From contig NZ_BMQC01000017.1 in the NCBI RefSeq assembly GCF_014647915.1, forward strand, positions 1-64,000: DNA of 64,000 nucleotides. The letters run 5' to 3'. The DNA comes from Pilimelia terevasa (GTDB lineage Bacteria > Actinomycetota > Actinomycetes > Mycobacteriales > Micromonosporaceae). Below, piece after piece: positions 18,914-27,189 of this stretch (position 1 is its first letter; every line of letters begins with the position of its first letter). The notes beneath the pieces are model-generated. The model had not been told where the DNA came from. It was given only the letters and a program-made list of their open reading frames with translations, and ran no database searches. The translations under genes were made by a program, and so were the position numbers.

Positions 18914-19861
18914 ATGCCTTCCCGTAACCGGCACCCCGCCCTGTCCGCTCTGGCCGCCACCGCGCTCCTCGGCGCCGGGGCCGGCGTCGCCGCACCAGCC
19001 GCCGCCGCGCCCGCCGACTCGGCGACCTGCGCGCCCTCGCGTACCGGCGCGGCGCCGACCGCGCGTCCGCTGCCCGGCCACGAGGCCGGCCACGTCGACC
19101 CCACCGACCTGGGCCCCGCGCAGGCGGCCGCGCGCGAGCGCGACTTCGCCGAGCGGCTGCGGCACCGCCCGGCGCTGCCCGGCCCCCGCGCGGTGGTCAC
19201 CATCCCGACCGTCCTCCACGTGATCAGCAAGGACGGCACCCGGCCGGGCGGCTACATGCCCGACTCCATGATCGAAGCGCAGATGAAGACGATGAACGAC
19301 GCGTACGCGGGCCGCATCGGCGGCGCGGCCACGCAGTTCCAGTTCCAGCTACTCAAGACGAACCGGGTCGAGAACGCGAGCTGGTACCAGATCAACTCGA
19401 ACAACGAGCGAACCATCAAGGCGGCACTGCGGGTCGGCGGCATGGACACGCTGAACATCTACATCGGCAAGATCGGGGCACTGGGCTGGGCGACGCTGCC
19501 CGGCTCGCAGGACAAGGTCATGGACGGCGTGGTGATGCTCAACGAGTCCATGCCCGGCGGGACCCAGAGCAACGCCAACGAGGGCGACACCGCCACCCAC
19601 GAGGTCGGGCACTGGCTGAACCTCTACCACACGTTCCAGGGCGGGTGCAGCGCCAGCGGCGACGAGGTCGCCGACACCCCCGCCGAGCAGACCTCGGCCT
19701 CCGGCTGCCCCACCGACCGCGACACCTGCCCGGCGCCCGGCGCCGACCCGGTACACAACTTCATGGACTACTCCAGCGACGCCTGCATGACCGAGTTCAC
19801 CGCCGGCCAGGGCGAGCGGATGGCCAAGGCCTGGGCCGCGTACCGGGCGCCCGCCGCGTAG
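18914..19861 (+). CDS. Secreted M43 (pappalysin-like) zinc metalloprotease
   Basis: The 315-residue precursor has a signal peptide (ALSALAATALLGAGAGVAAPAAAA). A propeptide-like region rich in Arg/Pro follows to about residue 95. The catalytic domain has HEVGHWLNLYH at 229-239, the extended HExxHxxGxxH zinc site (the usual Gly replaced by Asn here), and a Met-turn at NFMDYSSDACM (282-292). Four cysteines between GGCSASGD and DTCPAP could pair as in ulilysin-like enzymes. GAGAGG precedes the ATG at seven bases. By family it is an extracellular endopeptidase that hydrolyses proteins using zinc. It diverges from a serine hydrolase gene and ends 19 bp from the convergent HD-domain gene. Confidence 0.88.
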   Translation: MPSRNRHPALSALAATALLGAGAGVAAPAAAAPADSATCAPSRTGAAPTARPLPGHEAGHVDPTDLGPAQAAARERDFAERLRHRPALPGPRAVVTIPTVLHVISKDGTRPGGYMPDSMIEAQMKTMNDAYAGRIGGAATQFQFQLLKTNRVENASWYQINSNNERTIKAALRVGGMDTLNIYIGKIGALGWATLPGSQDKVMDGVVMLNESMPGGTQSNANEGDTATHEVGHWLNLYHTFQGGCSASGDEVADTPAEQTSASGCPTDRDTCPAPGADPVHNFMDYSSDACMTEFTAGQGERMAKAWAAYRAPAA

Positions 19862-19880
19862 CGGCAGGCCCGGGCGCCGC

Positions 19881-20708
19881 TCAGGACGGGCCGAGGATCG
19901 CGCGGAACCGCTCCTCGGCCAGGTCGAGCTGGCTGCCGATGTGCCGCTTCACCGAGGGCGACACCGGGCTGTCCGGGCGGGCGATCAGGCCGCGCAGGAT
20001 CGGCACCAGCGGGCGGTACTTGCGGGCCAGGGTCGCCGTCTTCGGGCCCGCCGTGTAGATGATGCCGACGCCGTTGTCGGTGAAGTCGGACGCCTTGAGC
20101 ACCCGCGCCCACGGCTCGGCCGCCAGCGAACGGGCCAGGTGCTCGCGGTACTGGACGTGGCGGTCGCGGGCCGGGTCCCAGGCCGGGTTCGTGACCGCCG
20201 CGACGAGGCGGGCGACGCGGGCGCCGAACCGCTCGCCCAGCACCCGCAGCGCGCCGGCCGCGGCGGCGGGGGCGTCCGGGGCGAGGTCCGCGGCGTGGTC
20301 CTCGACCGCGTCGTGCAGCAGGCCGGCGATCACCACGTCGACGTCGCGGACCTCGTAGTGGTGGGCCAGCCGGATGGCGACCCGCAGCAGGTGGTTGACG
20401 TACGGCTCGCGGGTGCGGCGGTCGTCGCGGTGCAGGGTGCCGGCGAGGTCGAGGGCGTCCCGCAGGCGCTCCTGGTCGGCTTCGCCGAACCGCGCGATCT
20501 CGCGGCGGAACCGCTCCCGCAGCCCGTGCTCGCCGTGGACCTCGGTGATCGCGTGCATCGGCATCGTGCTCAGCTCGGGCAGCGACCCCAGATGCGGCTC
20601 TCCGGAAGGCGCCAGCCCGGAACGCGGGGAGTGCGGCGCCGGTGGATACGGCGACGGGTGCGGGGGCGGGGAGTGCGGGGGCGGCGGGCGTAGCGGTGCT
20701 GGTTCCAT
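19881..20708 (-). CDS. HD-domain phosphohydrolase
   Basis: The 275-residue form starts at ATG 20708 and has a 45-residue Pro/His/Ser-rich low-complexity N terminus followed by an HD domain. Metal-binding parts are visible in PYVNHLLRVAIRLA, IAGLLHDAVEDH (HD pair plus downstream Glu-Asp) and KASDFTDNGVGI, which parallels the Mg-binding Asp of RelA/SpoT-type hydrolases. A later ATG at 20564 (MPMHAITEV) would remove the whole Pro-rich part. Neither has a clear ribosome binding site, so the start is uncertain. Family knowledge suggests hydrolysis of a nucleotide phosphate, possibly (p)ppGpp-like, but synthetase and regulatory domains are absent. It is divergent from the MauE/DoxX-like gene. Confidence 0.72.
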   Translation of the reverse strand: MEPAPLRPPPPHSPPPHPSPYPPAPHSPRSGLAPSGEPHLGSLPELSTMPMHAITEVHGEHGLRERFRREIARFGEADQERLRDALDLAGTLHRDDRRTREPYVNHLLRVAIRLAHHYEVRDVDVVIAGLLHDAVEDHAADLAPDAPAAAAGALRVLGERFGARVARLVAAVTNPAWDPARDRHVQYREHLARSLAAEPWARVLKASDFTDNGVGIIYTAGPKTATLARKYRPLVPILRGLIARPDSPVSPSVKRHIGSQLDLAEERFRAILGPS

Positions 20709-20870
20709 TCCCCACCGTACCCACGGACCCGCTCCCCCGCCGCCCCTGTGGCCGGGGACACGACCCGGTGACCGGCCGGCGGTGACGCCGGCGGCCCGGT
20801 CGGCGGGCGGCGGGGCGGCTGTCCACCTGCTACGGTCCTGAGCCGTCGATGTCTCGCACCGGGAGCCGCC

Positions 20871-21446
20871 GTGATCACCTGGGGCCACGCCGTGGCGGCC
20901 GTCGCGCTCTCCGGTGCGCTCCTGCTCGTCGCCGCCGGCATCGGCCACCTCCGGCACCCCCGGGTGTTCCGCGCCGGCCTCGACGTCCAGGCGCTGCTGC
21001 CGCGGCGGCTGCGCGGACCGGTCGCCGCGCTCGTCGGCCCGGCCGAGGTGGCCGTCGGCGCGGCGGCGCTGCTCGCCTGGGGCGCCGCGCCGGGGCTGCT
21101 CGGCTGGCCGCTCGCGGCGCTCGCCCTCTGCTACACGGCCTACACCGGGTACACCTGGGCACTCCTGCGGTGGCGACCCGCGGCGCCCTGCGGCTGCTTC
21201 GGCGGCGGCGCGCCCGTCACCGGGTTCGTGGTCGGGCGCGCGGGGGTACTCGCCGCCGCGGCATGGGTCGCCGCGGGAGGGGCGGCGGTCCTGCCCTCGG
21301 CGGCGGCCGGGCCGGCCGCGGTGCGGGCGCTCGCGATGGCCGCCGCCGCCGTACTGGCGGCGGCCGTGTGGCTCGTCCCGCTGCTCACCGGCGCGCCGCC
21401 CCCCGCCGACCGGGCGGGCCGCCCCGCGGGTCGACCGGGGAGCTGA
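20871..21446 (+). CDS. MauE/DoxX-type redox-associated membrane protein
   Basis: The 191-residue integral membrane protein has four to five helices (AAVALSGALLLVAAGIGHL, ALVGPAEVAVGAAALLAWG, LAALALCYTAYTGYTWALL, AGVLAAAAWVAAGG, ALAMAAAAVLAAAVWLV) and a CGCFG motif in a loop after APCGCFGGG. Helix spacing and CGCFG fit MauE/DoxD-type proteins that hold a redox-active Cys pair and serve in disulfide or methylamine-dehydrogenase maturation. No thioredoxin-like partner lies next to it. GTG at 20871 follows GGGAG at six bases. It is convergent with the DUF3618 gene through a shared hairpin. Confidence 0.78.
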   Translation: MITWGHAVAAVALSGALLLVAAGIGHLRHPRVFRAGLDVQALLPRRLRGPVAALVGPAEVAVGAAALLAWGAAPGLLGWPLAALALCYTAYTGYTWALLRWRPAAPCGCFGGGAPVTGFVVGRAGVLAAAAWVAAGGAAVLPSAAAGPAAVRALAMAAAAVLAAAVWLVPLLTGAPPPADRAGRPAGRPGS

Positions 21447-21480
21447 CCTGCACCGCTGGCCCGGGGGTCAGCGGTGCAGG
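21447..21480. terminator. Bidirectional hairpin terminator
   Basis: A 12-bp perfect stem (CCTGCACCGCTG / CAGCGGTGCAGG) with a ten-base loop begins at the base after the MauE/DoxX stop and extends through the stop of the convergent DUF3618 gene. It has no T tract. Position between convergent genes supports a shared terminator. Confidence 0.7.
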
Positions 21481-21968
21481 GTGCGGGTGGCGTTGTCGAG
21501 GAGGCGCCGGGCGACGGTCGCCGGCTGCCTGCGGCGGCGGCGCCCGACCAGCGCGAGCACGCCGATGACGGCCGGCACGAGGGCGGCCGCCGCGGTCGTC
21601 CAGCGGCGGCGCGTCTGCGGGTCGGCCTCCCGGACGGCCGTGCGGGCGCGCTCCACCTGGGTGCCGGCGACCTCGCGGGCCTGCTGCCACCGCTGGGTGA
21701 GCGCCTCCGAGGCGCGGGTCGACATGTCGAGCCGGCGGCTCAGCTCCCGCACCGTGCCGAGGATCTCGGCGCGCGTCTCGCGCAGTTCCCGCTGGAGGTC
21801 GGCCGCGGGCGGGCGGACAGAGGCCGCCGCCGCGTGGGGGGTTGTCGCCGCTGCGGGCGAGCTTGCCGCCGCGGGCGGGGTCGCCGACGGCGCGTCGTCG
21901 GTGTCCGGCTTCCCGCCGCGCCGGTTCTGCTTCGGGGACGCCGTCGCCGGCTGGGCCGTGTCAGTCAT
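21468..21968 (-). CDS. DUF3618 protein
   Basis: The 166-residue protein has a disordered Ala/Pro/Ser-rich N terminus (about 1-55). The DUF3618 helix follows (ADLQRELRETRAEILGTVRELSRRLDM), then a second amphipathic helix (RWQQAREVAGTQVERARTAVREAD). A single C-terminal membrane helix (TAAAALVPAVIGVLALVG) precedes a very basic tail (RRRRRQ). This is the usual family plan of a coiled-coil-like region anchored in the membrane. AGGGAG lies seven bases before the ATG. The molecular role of the family is unknown. It diverges from the LuxR-type regulator across 295 bp. Confidence 0.82.
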   Translation of the reverse strand: MTDTAQPATASPKQNRRGGKPDTDDAPSATPPAAASSPAAATTPHAAAASVRPPAADLQRELRETRAEILGTVRELSRRLDMSTRASEALTQRWQQAREVAGTQVERARTAVREADPQTRRRWTTAAAALVPAVIGVLALVGRRRRRQPATVARRLLDNATRTLHR

Positions 21969-22263
21969 CGGTGAACTCCCTGGTCATCGCCGCGACCGGC
22001 CGCCGCGGACGTCATCGACCGCCATGCCCCGCCGCGGACCTGCGGAAACCCGCCGCGCCGGAAGTACCCGATCTGATGACCGCGGCCGTCGTCCGCGGCA
22101 GCGACCCGGTGGTCGCGGGGTGCGCCGGCCGGAGGCGGCGGGAAGGGTCGCGGGGTGGCGGGGTGACGGTCGGCGGAGCGCCGCCCTGGCCGGTGAACGC
22201 CCGTCAATCACCACTATCCTAATCGGACAATGTCACGCCCTGTCGATGCCGGGAGGCAGCACT

Positions 22264-22887
22264 GTGGAACGGGTGGCCGTCAGCGTCCATGCCGCGGATC
22301 CCATCTCACGGTTGGGAATGGCGACGCAGTTGCGTCCCCGCCCGGAGCTGCACGTGCTCTCGGCCACCGAGGAGGCCCCGGACGCGCTCCCGCTCGTCGT
22401 CGTGGAACGCCTGGACGACGAGGCGGTGGGCCTGCTGCGCCGGCTGCACCGCGGGGGCGCCAAGCGGCTCATCCTCGTCCCGGCGACCATCGACGACCTG
22501 GGCCTGTCCGCCGCGGTGGAGCACGGCGTCGTCGGGCTGGTCCGGCGCAGCGAGGCCAGCGCCGAGCGGATGGCGCACGTCATCATGGCGGTCGCGCGCG
22601 GCGAGGGGGCGCTGCCCGCGGACCTGCTGGCCCGGCTGATGGCGCAGATGGGCCGCCTCCAGCGCCAGGTCCTCGAACCGCGCGGCCTCAACCTGCTGGG
22701 CCTGTCCACCCGCGAGGTCGAGGTGCTGCGGCTGGTCGCCGACGGCCACGACACCCGGGAGATCGCCGCGGAGCTGTCCTACTCCGAGCGGACCGTCAAG
22801 AACGTCCTGCACGACGTCACCCGCCGCCTCCAACTGCGCAACCGGGCGCACGCGGTGGCCTACGCGCTGCGCAACGGCCTGATCTGA
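22264..22887 (+). CDS. LuxR-type regulator with degenerate receiver-like domain
   Basis: The 207-residue protein ends in a LuxR/GerE helix-turn-helix (about 147-205: LSTREVEVLRLVADGHDTREIAAELSYSERTVKN). The N-terminal 125 residues have the alternating strand/helix layout of a receiver. The acidic pocket at the start is absent, and the strand that should end with the phospho-acceptor Asp reads LPLVVVERLDD, so phosphorylation is unlikely. GTG at 22264 has GGGAGG at seven bases and is preferred over an ATG six codons upstream. No histidine kinase is nearby. I expect a phosphorylation-independent DNA-binding regulator. Its targets are unknown; the divergent DUF3618 gene is the closest candidate. 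Confidence 0.82.
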   Translation: MERVAVSVHAADPISRLGMATQLRPRPELHVLSATEEAPDALPLVVVERLDDEAVGLLRRLHRGGAKRLILVPATIDDLGLSAAVEHGVVGLVRRSEASAERMAHVIMAVARGEGALPADLLARLMAQMGRLQRQVLEPRGLNLLGLSTREVEVLRLVADGHDTREIAAELSYSERTVKNVLHDVTRRLQLRNRAHAVAYALRNGLI

Positions 22888-22909
22888 CGCCGGTCCGGCG
22901 GGCGCGGGT

Positions 22910-23731
22910 TCACACCTTCCGGTAGCCGGCCTGGACGAAGCAGTACCCGCCGTAGGTGGCCAGGCCGGCGGCCACGCCGATCAGCAGGTACCCCCCGTGC
23001 GGCTGGTCGGCCAGGCCGCGCAGGGCGGCGTCCAGCCCGCGGGCGCGGGCCGGCGCCGAGGTGACCCCGGCGACGACGAGCAGGGCGCCGGCCAGCGCGT
23101 ACGCCGCACCCTTCGCGGTGTAGCCCACCGCGCCCGCGGCGAGCGCCAGGCGGCGCACGGCGGCGGTCATCCGGCCGGTGTGCAGGTGCTTGCGGAAGCC
23201 CCGGGTGACGCCGTAGACGGCCAGGCCCACGCCGATCGCGGCCACCACCACGCCGGCGGCCACCACCGCCGCGCGGCCCGGGCCGGTGTCCATGAGCCGC
23301 GCGCTCACGGCCTGCTGCTGGTCGGCGCCGGAGCGCGCGGCCCGGGCGAGCACCTTCACCGCCGTGGTGCCCAGGTACGCGTAGACCACGGCGCGGCCGG
23401 CGGAGACCAGCCGCTCGGCGGTCCGGCGCGCCCCGCTGCGGCCGCGGTGCCCGACGGCGGCCTCCAGGAGCTGCCACAGGGCCATCGCGGCCAGGCCGGC
23501 GGCGATGCCGCCGACCAGCGGCCGGCCCATCGGCTGGGCGGCGAGGTAGGCGAGCGCGCCGCTCTGGTCGCCCTCGCCGGCCGGGGCGCCGACGGCGATG
23601 CGGTACGCCAGCCAGGCGATCAGCAGGTGCAGCACGCCGAAACCGGCCAGCCCGAACCGGGCGGCGGCGGCCAGGGCCGGGTGCCCGGCGGTACGGCGGG
23701 CGGTCCGCTCCGCCTCGGCGACGGCGTTCAC
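22910..23731 (-). CDS. DUF1206 membrane protein
   Basis: The 273-residue membrane protein has six helices in three internal repeats, the DUF1206 signature: ARFGLAGFGVLHLLIAWLAYR, SAGRAVVYAYLGTTAVKVL and AAGAVGYTAKGAAYALAGALLVV begin the three units. Each unit has the small-residue G-x-x-x-(K/V) pattern. Loops are short and basic inside. GTG at 23731 gives the usual cytosolic N terminus (AEAERTARRTAG), though the ribosome binding site is weak. Biochemical function is not known. It is convergent with the LuxR-type gene (22-bp gap) and downstream of the GGDEF-EAL gene on the same strand, so the two might be co-transcribed. Confidence 0.85.
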   Translation of the reverse strand: MNAVAEAERTARRTAGHPALAAAARFGLAGFGVLHLLIAWLAYRIAVGAPAGEGDQSGALAYLAAQPMGRPLVGGIAAGLAAMALWQLLEAAVGHRGRSGARRTAERLVSAGRAVVYAYLGTTAVKVLARAARSGADQQQAVSARLMDTGPGRAAVVAAGVVVAAIGVGLAVYGVTRGFRKHLHTGRMTAAVRRLALAAGAVGYTAKGAAYALAGALLVVAGVTSAPARARGLDAALRGLADQPHGGYLLIGVAAGLATYGGYCFVQAGYRKV

Positions 23732-23808
23732 GGCCGGACTCTGTACTGCACGGCTGCTCCTGTCTCGGGGTGGCCGGACAGTGCCCGCGCCGCCGCCCGG
23801 ACAAACGC

Positions 23809-26112
23809 CTACCGGTTCGCCAGCGCCCGCAACTGCCGGAGGATGTCGGCGCCGGACACCGGCCGGGCGAAGTGGTAGCCCTGCGCGGCCGGGAAGCCCA
23901 GTTCGTGCAGCCGGTCGGCCTGCGCCGTGGTCTCGACGCCCTCGGCCACGACGCCGAGGTTGAGCCCCTGCGCGATGTACAGCGCGGCCGTGGCGATCGT
24001 CGCGTCGGCGTCGCTGTCGGCGACGTGGTCGATGAACAGCTTGTCCACCTTGAGGATGTCGACCGGGACGGCGCGCAGCAGGGCCAGCGAGGAGTGGCCG
24101 GTGCCGAAGTCGTCCAGCGCGACCGCGACGCCGAGGTCGGCGATGCGGCGCAGGGCGGCGGCGGCGACCTGGTTGTCGAAGACGGCGGTCTCGGTGACCT
24201 CGATGGTCAGCCGGTCGGCGGGCAGGCCGGTGCCGTCCAGGATCTCGGCGACGCGGGCGGCGAAGCCGGCCTCGATGAGCTGCCGGGCGGACACGTTGAC
24301 GCTGACCCGCCACGGCTGGGCGCCGCTGTACCGCAGCCAGCCGGCTGCCTGGCTGCACGCCTGCACCAGCACCCAGTCGCCGATCGGGACGATCAGCCCG
24401 GTGCGCTCGGCGGCGGGGATGAACTCGTCGGGCGGCACCGCGCCGCGGGTCGGGTGGGCCCACCGGATCAGCGCCTCGGCCCCGGCGATCCGGCCGTCGG
24501 GCAGGCGCACGACGGGCTGGTAAACGAGGGTGAACTGCGCCTCGTTGAGGGCGCGGCGCAGCTCGGCGCCGAGCTGCACGTCGTTGTTGACCCGCTCCTC
24601 CAGGCTCTCGCTGTAGTGCACCCGGCGGCCCTTGCCGCCGGACTTGGCCGCGTACAGCGCCAGGTTGGCGCGGTGCAGCAGCTCACCGGCGTCGGCGCCG
24701 GTCCGCGTCTCGGTGGTACCCACGCTGACGGTCAGGACCAGGTCGTGGCCGGTGATGTCGACCGGCTGCCGGACGGTCTGGTCGATCCGGTCCAGCACCC
24801 CGGCGGCGTCGGCGACGGACAGGTCGCGCAGCAGCACCGCGAACTCGTCGCCGTCGAACCGGGCGACCAGGTCGCTGGCGCGCACGCTCGCGCACACCTG
24901 GTGGGCCACCAGCAGCAGGAGCTGGTCGCCGAGCGGCCGGCCGACGTGGTCGTTGACGGCCTTGAAGTTGTCCACGTTGATCAGCGCCAGCGTGCCGGTC
25001 TGGCCGGCGGCGGCGCGCTGCTCCAGCTCCTCCTCGAACTCCCGCCGGTCGATCAGCCCGGTCAGCCGGTCATGCCGGCGCTGGTGGTCGAGCTGGCGGT
25101 GCATCTGGCGGAGCTGGCGGGTGCTGACGTCGACCTGGCGCAGCAGCAGGTCGTTGGCGTGCACCGCGTTGAACTGCCGGTACAGGACCAGGCCGATGAG
25201 CGCCGTGGTGCCGGCGGCGACGGGCAGCAGGCTGCGGTGGTCGCCGCGCCACGCCACCACCAGCAGCAGGCCCGTGGTGGCGGCGGCGGACAGGTACGGC
25301 ATGAGGCTGAACGCGGGTCCGCTGGGCCGGGCGGCCTGCTCGCCGTCGCGGGCGCGCCGCTGCCGCCGGGCGGCGAGCGCGTACCCGAGCGCGGTGGCCG
25401 GCAGGGCCAGGACCACCGGCCGGATGTGCAGGGCGGCGACGGTCAGCGGCGCGACCAGGCCCAGGCCGACGCCCAGCCCGATGCCCCAGGCGGCCCGCTG
25501 CACGGCGGCCGGCGAGACGGCGGCGTCGTCCACGAGGGTGACCTTGACGAAGCCGACCGCGGCGACGGCGGACATCACCATCATGCCGGCGAACATCTTC
25601 CAGCCGCCGCCGGGCAGCACCCGCACGGCCTCGCCGAAGGACAGGTGCCAGGCGAACACGCCGGCGGTGGTCAGGACGATGGCGGCGTCCAGGCTGACCC
25701 GGCGCACGGCCGGCGCGGTGACCGGCCGACGGGGCAGCCGCAGCAGGCCGACGACCATGACGGCGGCGCCGAGGACGTTGAGCCAGCGGGTGACGTTGCT
25801 GGGGGCCAGCTCGGTGGCGGCCCGCACCGACTGGTACAGGTGCAGCGCCGAGCCCAGCGACACGAGCGTGATGGCGGAGCCGGTGCTGTACCAGAACTGG
25901 CGGCGGCCGGGCGCCGGGCGGATCTCGGCGGCGAGCCGCCAGCAGGTGAGCCCGGCGGCCAGGCCGCTCAGGACCGTGGCCAGCCACGCCGCGGTCGCGG
26001 GCAGGAGGCCGAGCGCGACCGCGACCAGGCCGGCGACGCTGACGGCGACCAGGCCGGCGGTGAGGCCGAACAGGCGTGGGAAGGCACGGTAGAACAGTTG
26101 CCGAGTCCGCAC
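23809..26112 (-). CDS. Membrane GGDEF-EAL cyclic-di-GMP enzyme
   Basis: The 767-residue protein has about eight N-terminal membrane helices (residues 12-310), then GGDEF and EAL domains. The GGDEF signature reads DGDEF at 420-424, a variant found in active enzymes. It is preceded by RASD at 411-414, five residues away, so the product-inhibition I-site is intact. The EAL domain starts at FTLVYQPVVRLPDG and has AEALIRW (EAL at 546-548), NVSARQL, EVTETAV and the ALDDFGTGHSSL loop, with KVDKLFID near the catalytic Lys. Both synthesis and hydrolysis of c-di-GMP are therefore plausible. GGGGAGG lies seven bases before the GTG at 26112. The N-terminal sensor type is not recognised. Confidence 0.9.
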   Translation of the reverse strand: MRTRQLFYRAFPRLFGLTAGLVAVSVAGLVAVALGLLPATAAWLATVLSGLAAGLTCWRLAAEIRPAPGRRQFWYSTGSAITLVSLGSALHLYQSVRAATELAPSNVTRWLNVLGAAVMVVGLLRLPRRPVTAPAVRRVSLDAAIVLTTAGVFAWHLSFGEAVRVLPGGGWKMFAGMMVMSAVAAVGFVKVTLVDDAAVSPAAVQRAAWGIGLGVGLGLVAPLTVAALHIRPVVLALPATALGYALAARRQRRARDGEQAARPSGPAFSLMPYLSAAATTGLLLVVAWRGDHRSLLPVAAGTTALIGLVLYRQFNAVHANDLLLRQVDVSTRQLRQMHRQLDHQRRHDRLTGLIDRREFEEELEQRAAAGQTGTLALINVDNFKAVNDHVGRPLGDQLLLLVAHQVCASVRASDLVARFDGDEFAVLLRDLSVADAAGVLDRIDQTVRQPVDITGHDLVLTVSVGTTETRTGADAGELLHRANLALYAAKSGGKGRRVHYSESLEERVNNDVQLGAELRRALNEAQFTLVYQPVVRLPDGRIAGAEALIRWAHPTRGAVPPDEFIPAAERTGLIVPIGDWVLVQACSQAAGWLRYSGAQPWRVSVNVSARQLIEAGFAARVAEILDGTGLPADRLTIEVTETAVFDNQVAAAALRRIADLGVAVALDDFGTGHSSLALLRAVPVDILKVDKLFIDHVADSDADATIATAALYIAQGLNLGVVAEGVETTAQADRLHELGFPAAQGYHFARPVSGADILRQLRALANR

Positions 26113-26242
26113 GGCGCCGCCTCCCCTCGTCCTTACCGAGCGGATCGGCCGTGGTGCGCCGGACGTGAGCCGTTCTCCCAGGGTCCGCCAAGAAACCGCG
26201 GGTGTCGTGCGGTGTCCGCGCCCGGGTGGGGCGGTTGTCCGG

Positions 26243-27115
26243 TTAGCCGATCGCGGCGACGCGGCCCACGACGCGGGCGGCCAGCCGCTCGACGAAGGCG
26301 ACCGGGTCGCCCTGCGGCAGGACCTGCACCTCGGTGACGCCGAGGGCCGCGTACGCCTCGACGTCGGCGAGGAACGCGTCGACGTCGTCCAGCGGGGACC
26401 TGACCGCCATCACGGTCATCTCCACCGAGGCGGGGTCGCGGCCCTGCGCCGCGCAGTGCTCGCGCAGGACCGCGCACTTGTGCGCCACGTCCTCGACGCT
26501 GCTGCCGAAGACGTTGCCCAGGTCGGCGTACCGGGCCACCAGCCGCAGCGTCTTCTTCTCCCCGCCGCCGCCCACCATGATCGGCGGGTGCGGGCGGCGC
26601 AGCGGCGCGGGGACGCACAGGGTCTCGTCGAGCTGGTAGTACCGGCCCCGGTACGGGCCGTCGTCGTCGCTCCACATCTGCCGGCAGATCTGGAGGGTCT
26701 CCTCCAGCCGGCCGAAGCGCTCGGCCACCGGGACCACCGGCACCCCGAGCCCGCGCTGCTCCCGCTCGTACCACGAGGCGCCCAGCCCGAGCTGCGCCCG
26801 GCCGCCGGAGAGCACGTCCAACGTCGTCACGATCTTGGCGAGCAGGCCCGGGTACCGGTACAGCGCCCCGGTGACGAGCACGCCCAGCGTCATCCGCCGG
26901 GTGAGCGCGGCGACGTACCCGAGGGTGGTGTAGCCCTCCAGCATCGGCTCGTGGGCGCCGCCCCCGCGGTGTGCCATCTGGAAGTAGTGGTCCATGACGC
27001 TGAAGGAGTCGATGCCCGCCTCCTCCGCGGTCCGCGCCGTCCCGGCGAGCGTCGCGGCGATCCGCGCCGGGTCGTCCGGGGTGGAGAAGTTCCAGTAGTG
27101 CAGGCCCAGTCTCAT
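26243..27115 (-). CDS. LLM-class F420-dependent oxidoreductase
   Basis: The 290-residue TIM-barrel protein belongs to the luciferase-like monooxygenase class typical of actinobacterial F420 enzymes. Signature segments are RLGLHYWNFS, TARTAEEAGIDSFSVMDHYFQ, RMTLGVLVTGALYRYPGLLAK, LDVLSGGRAQLGLGASW, PPIMVGGGGEKKTLRLVARYAD and PQGDPVAFVERLA. ATG at 27115 is five bases after GGAGG and is preferred over the GTG two codons upstream. Cofactor F420 is inferred from family and phylum; FMN cannot be excluded. It is downstream of and co-directional with the DUF2157-like gene, but a hairpin at 27162-27189 separates them. The substrate is unknown. Confidence 0.86.
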   Translation of the reverse strand: MRLGLHYWNFSTPDDPARIAATLAGTARTAEEAGIDSFSVMDHYFQMAHRGGGAHEPMLEGYTTLGYVAALTRRMTLGVLVTGALYRYPGLLAKIVTTLDVLSGGRAQLGLGASWYEREQRGLGVPVVPVAERFGRLEETLQICRQMWSDDDGPYRGRYYQLDETLCVPAPLRRPHPPIMVGGGGEKKTLRLVARYADLGNVFGSSVEDVAHKCAVLREHCAAQGRDPASVEMTVMAVRSPLDDVDAFLADVEAYAALGVTEVQVLPQGDPVAFVERLAARVVGRVAAIG

Positions 27116-27161
27116 GTGCACCTCCGCCGGTCAGCGTAATCGCGGCGGGGGTGCGGCGCGG

Positions 27162-27189
27162 CTGCTGCGCGGGACTACCCGCGCAGCAG
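27162..27189. terminator. Hairpin terminator
   Basis: A 12-bp perfect stem (CTGCTGCGCGGG / CCCGCGCAGCAG) with an ACTA loop covers the TAG stop of the DUF2157-like gene and lies before the LLM oxidoreductase start. No T tract is present. Overlap with a stop codon is uncommon but suits termination of the upstream minus-strand gene. Confidence 0.6.
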
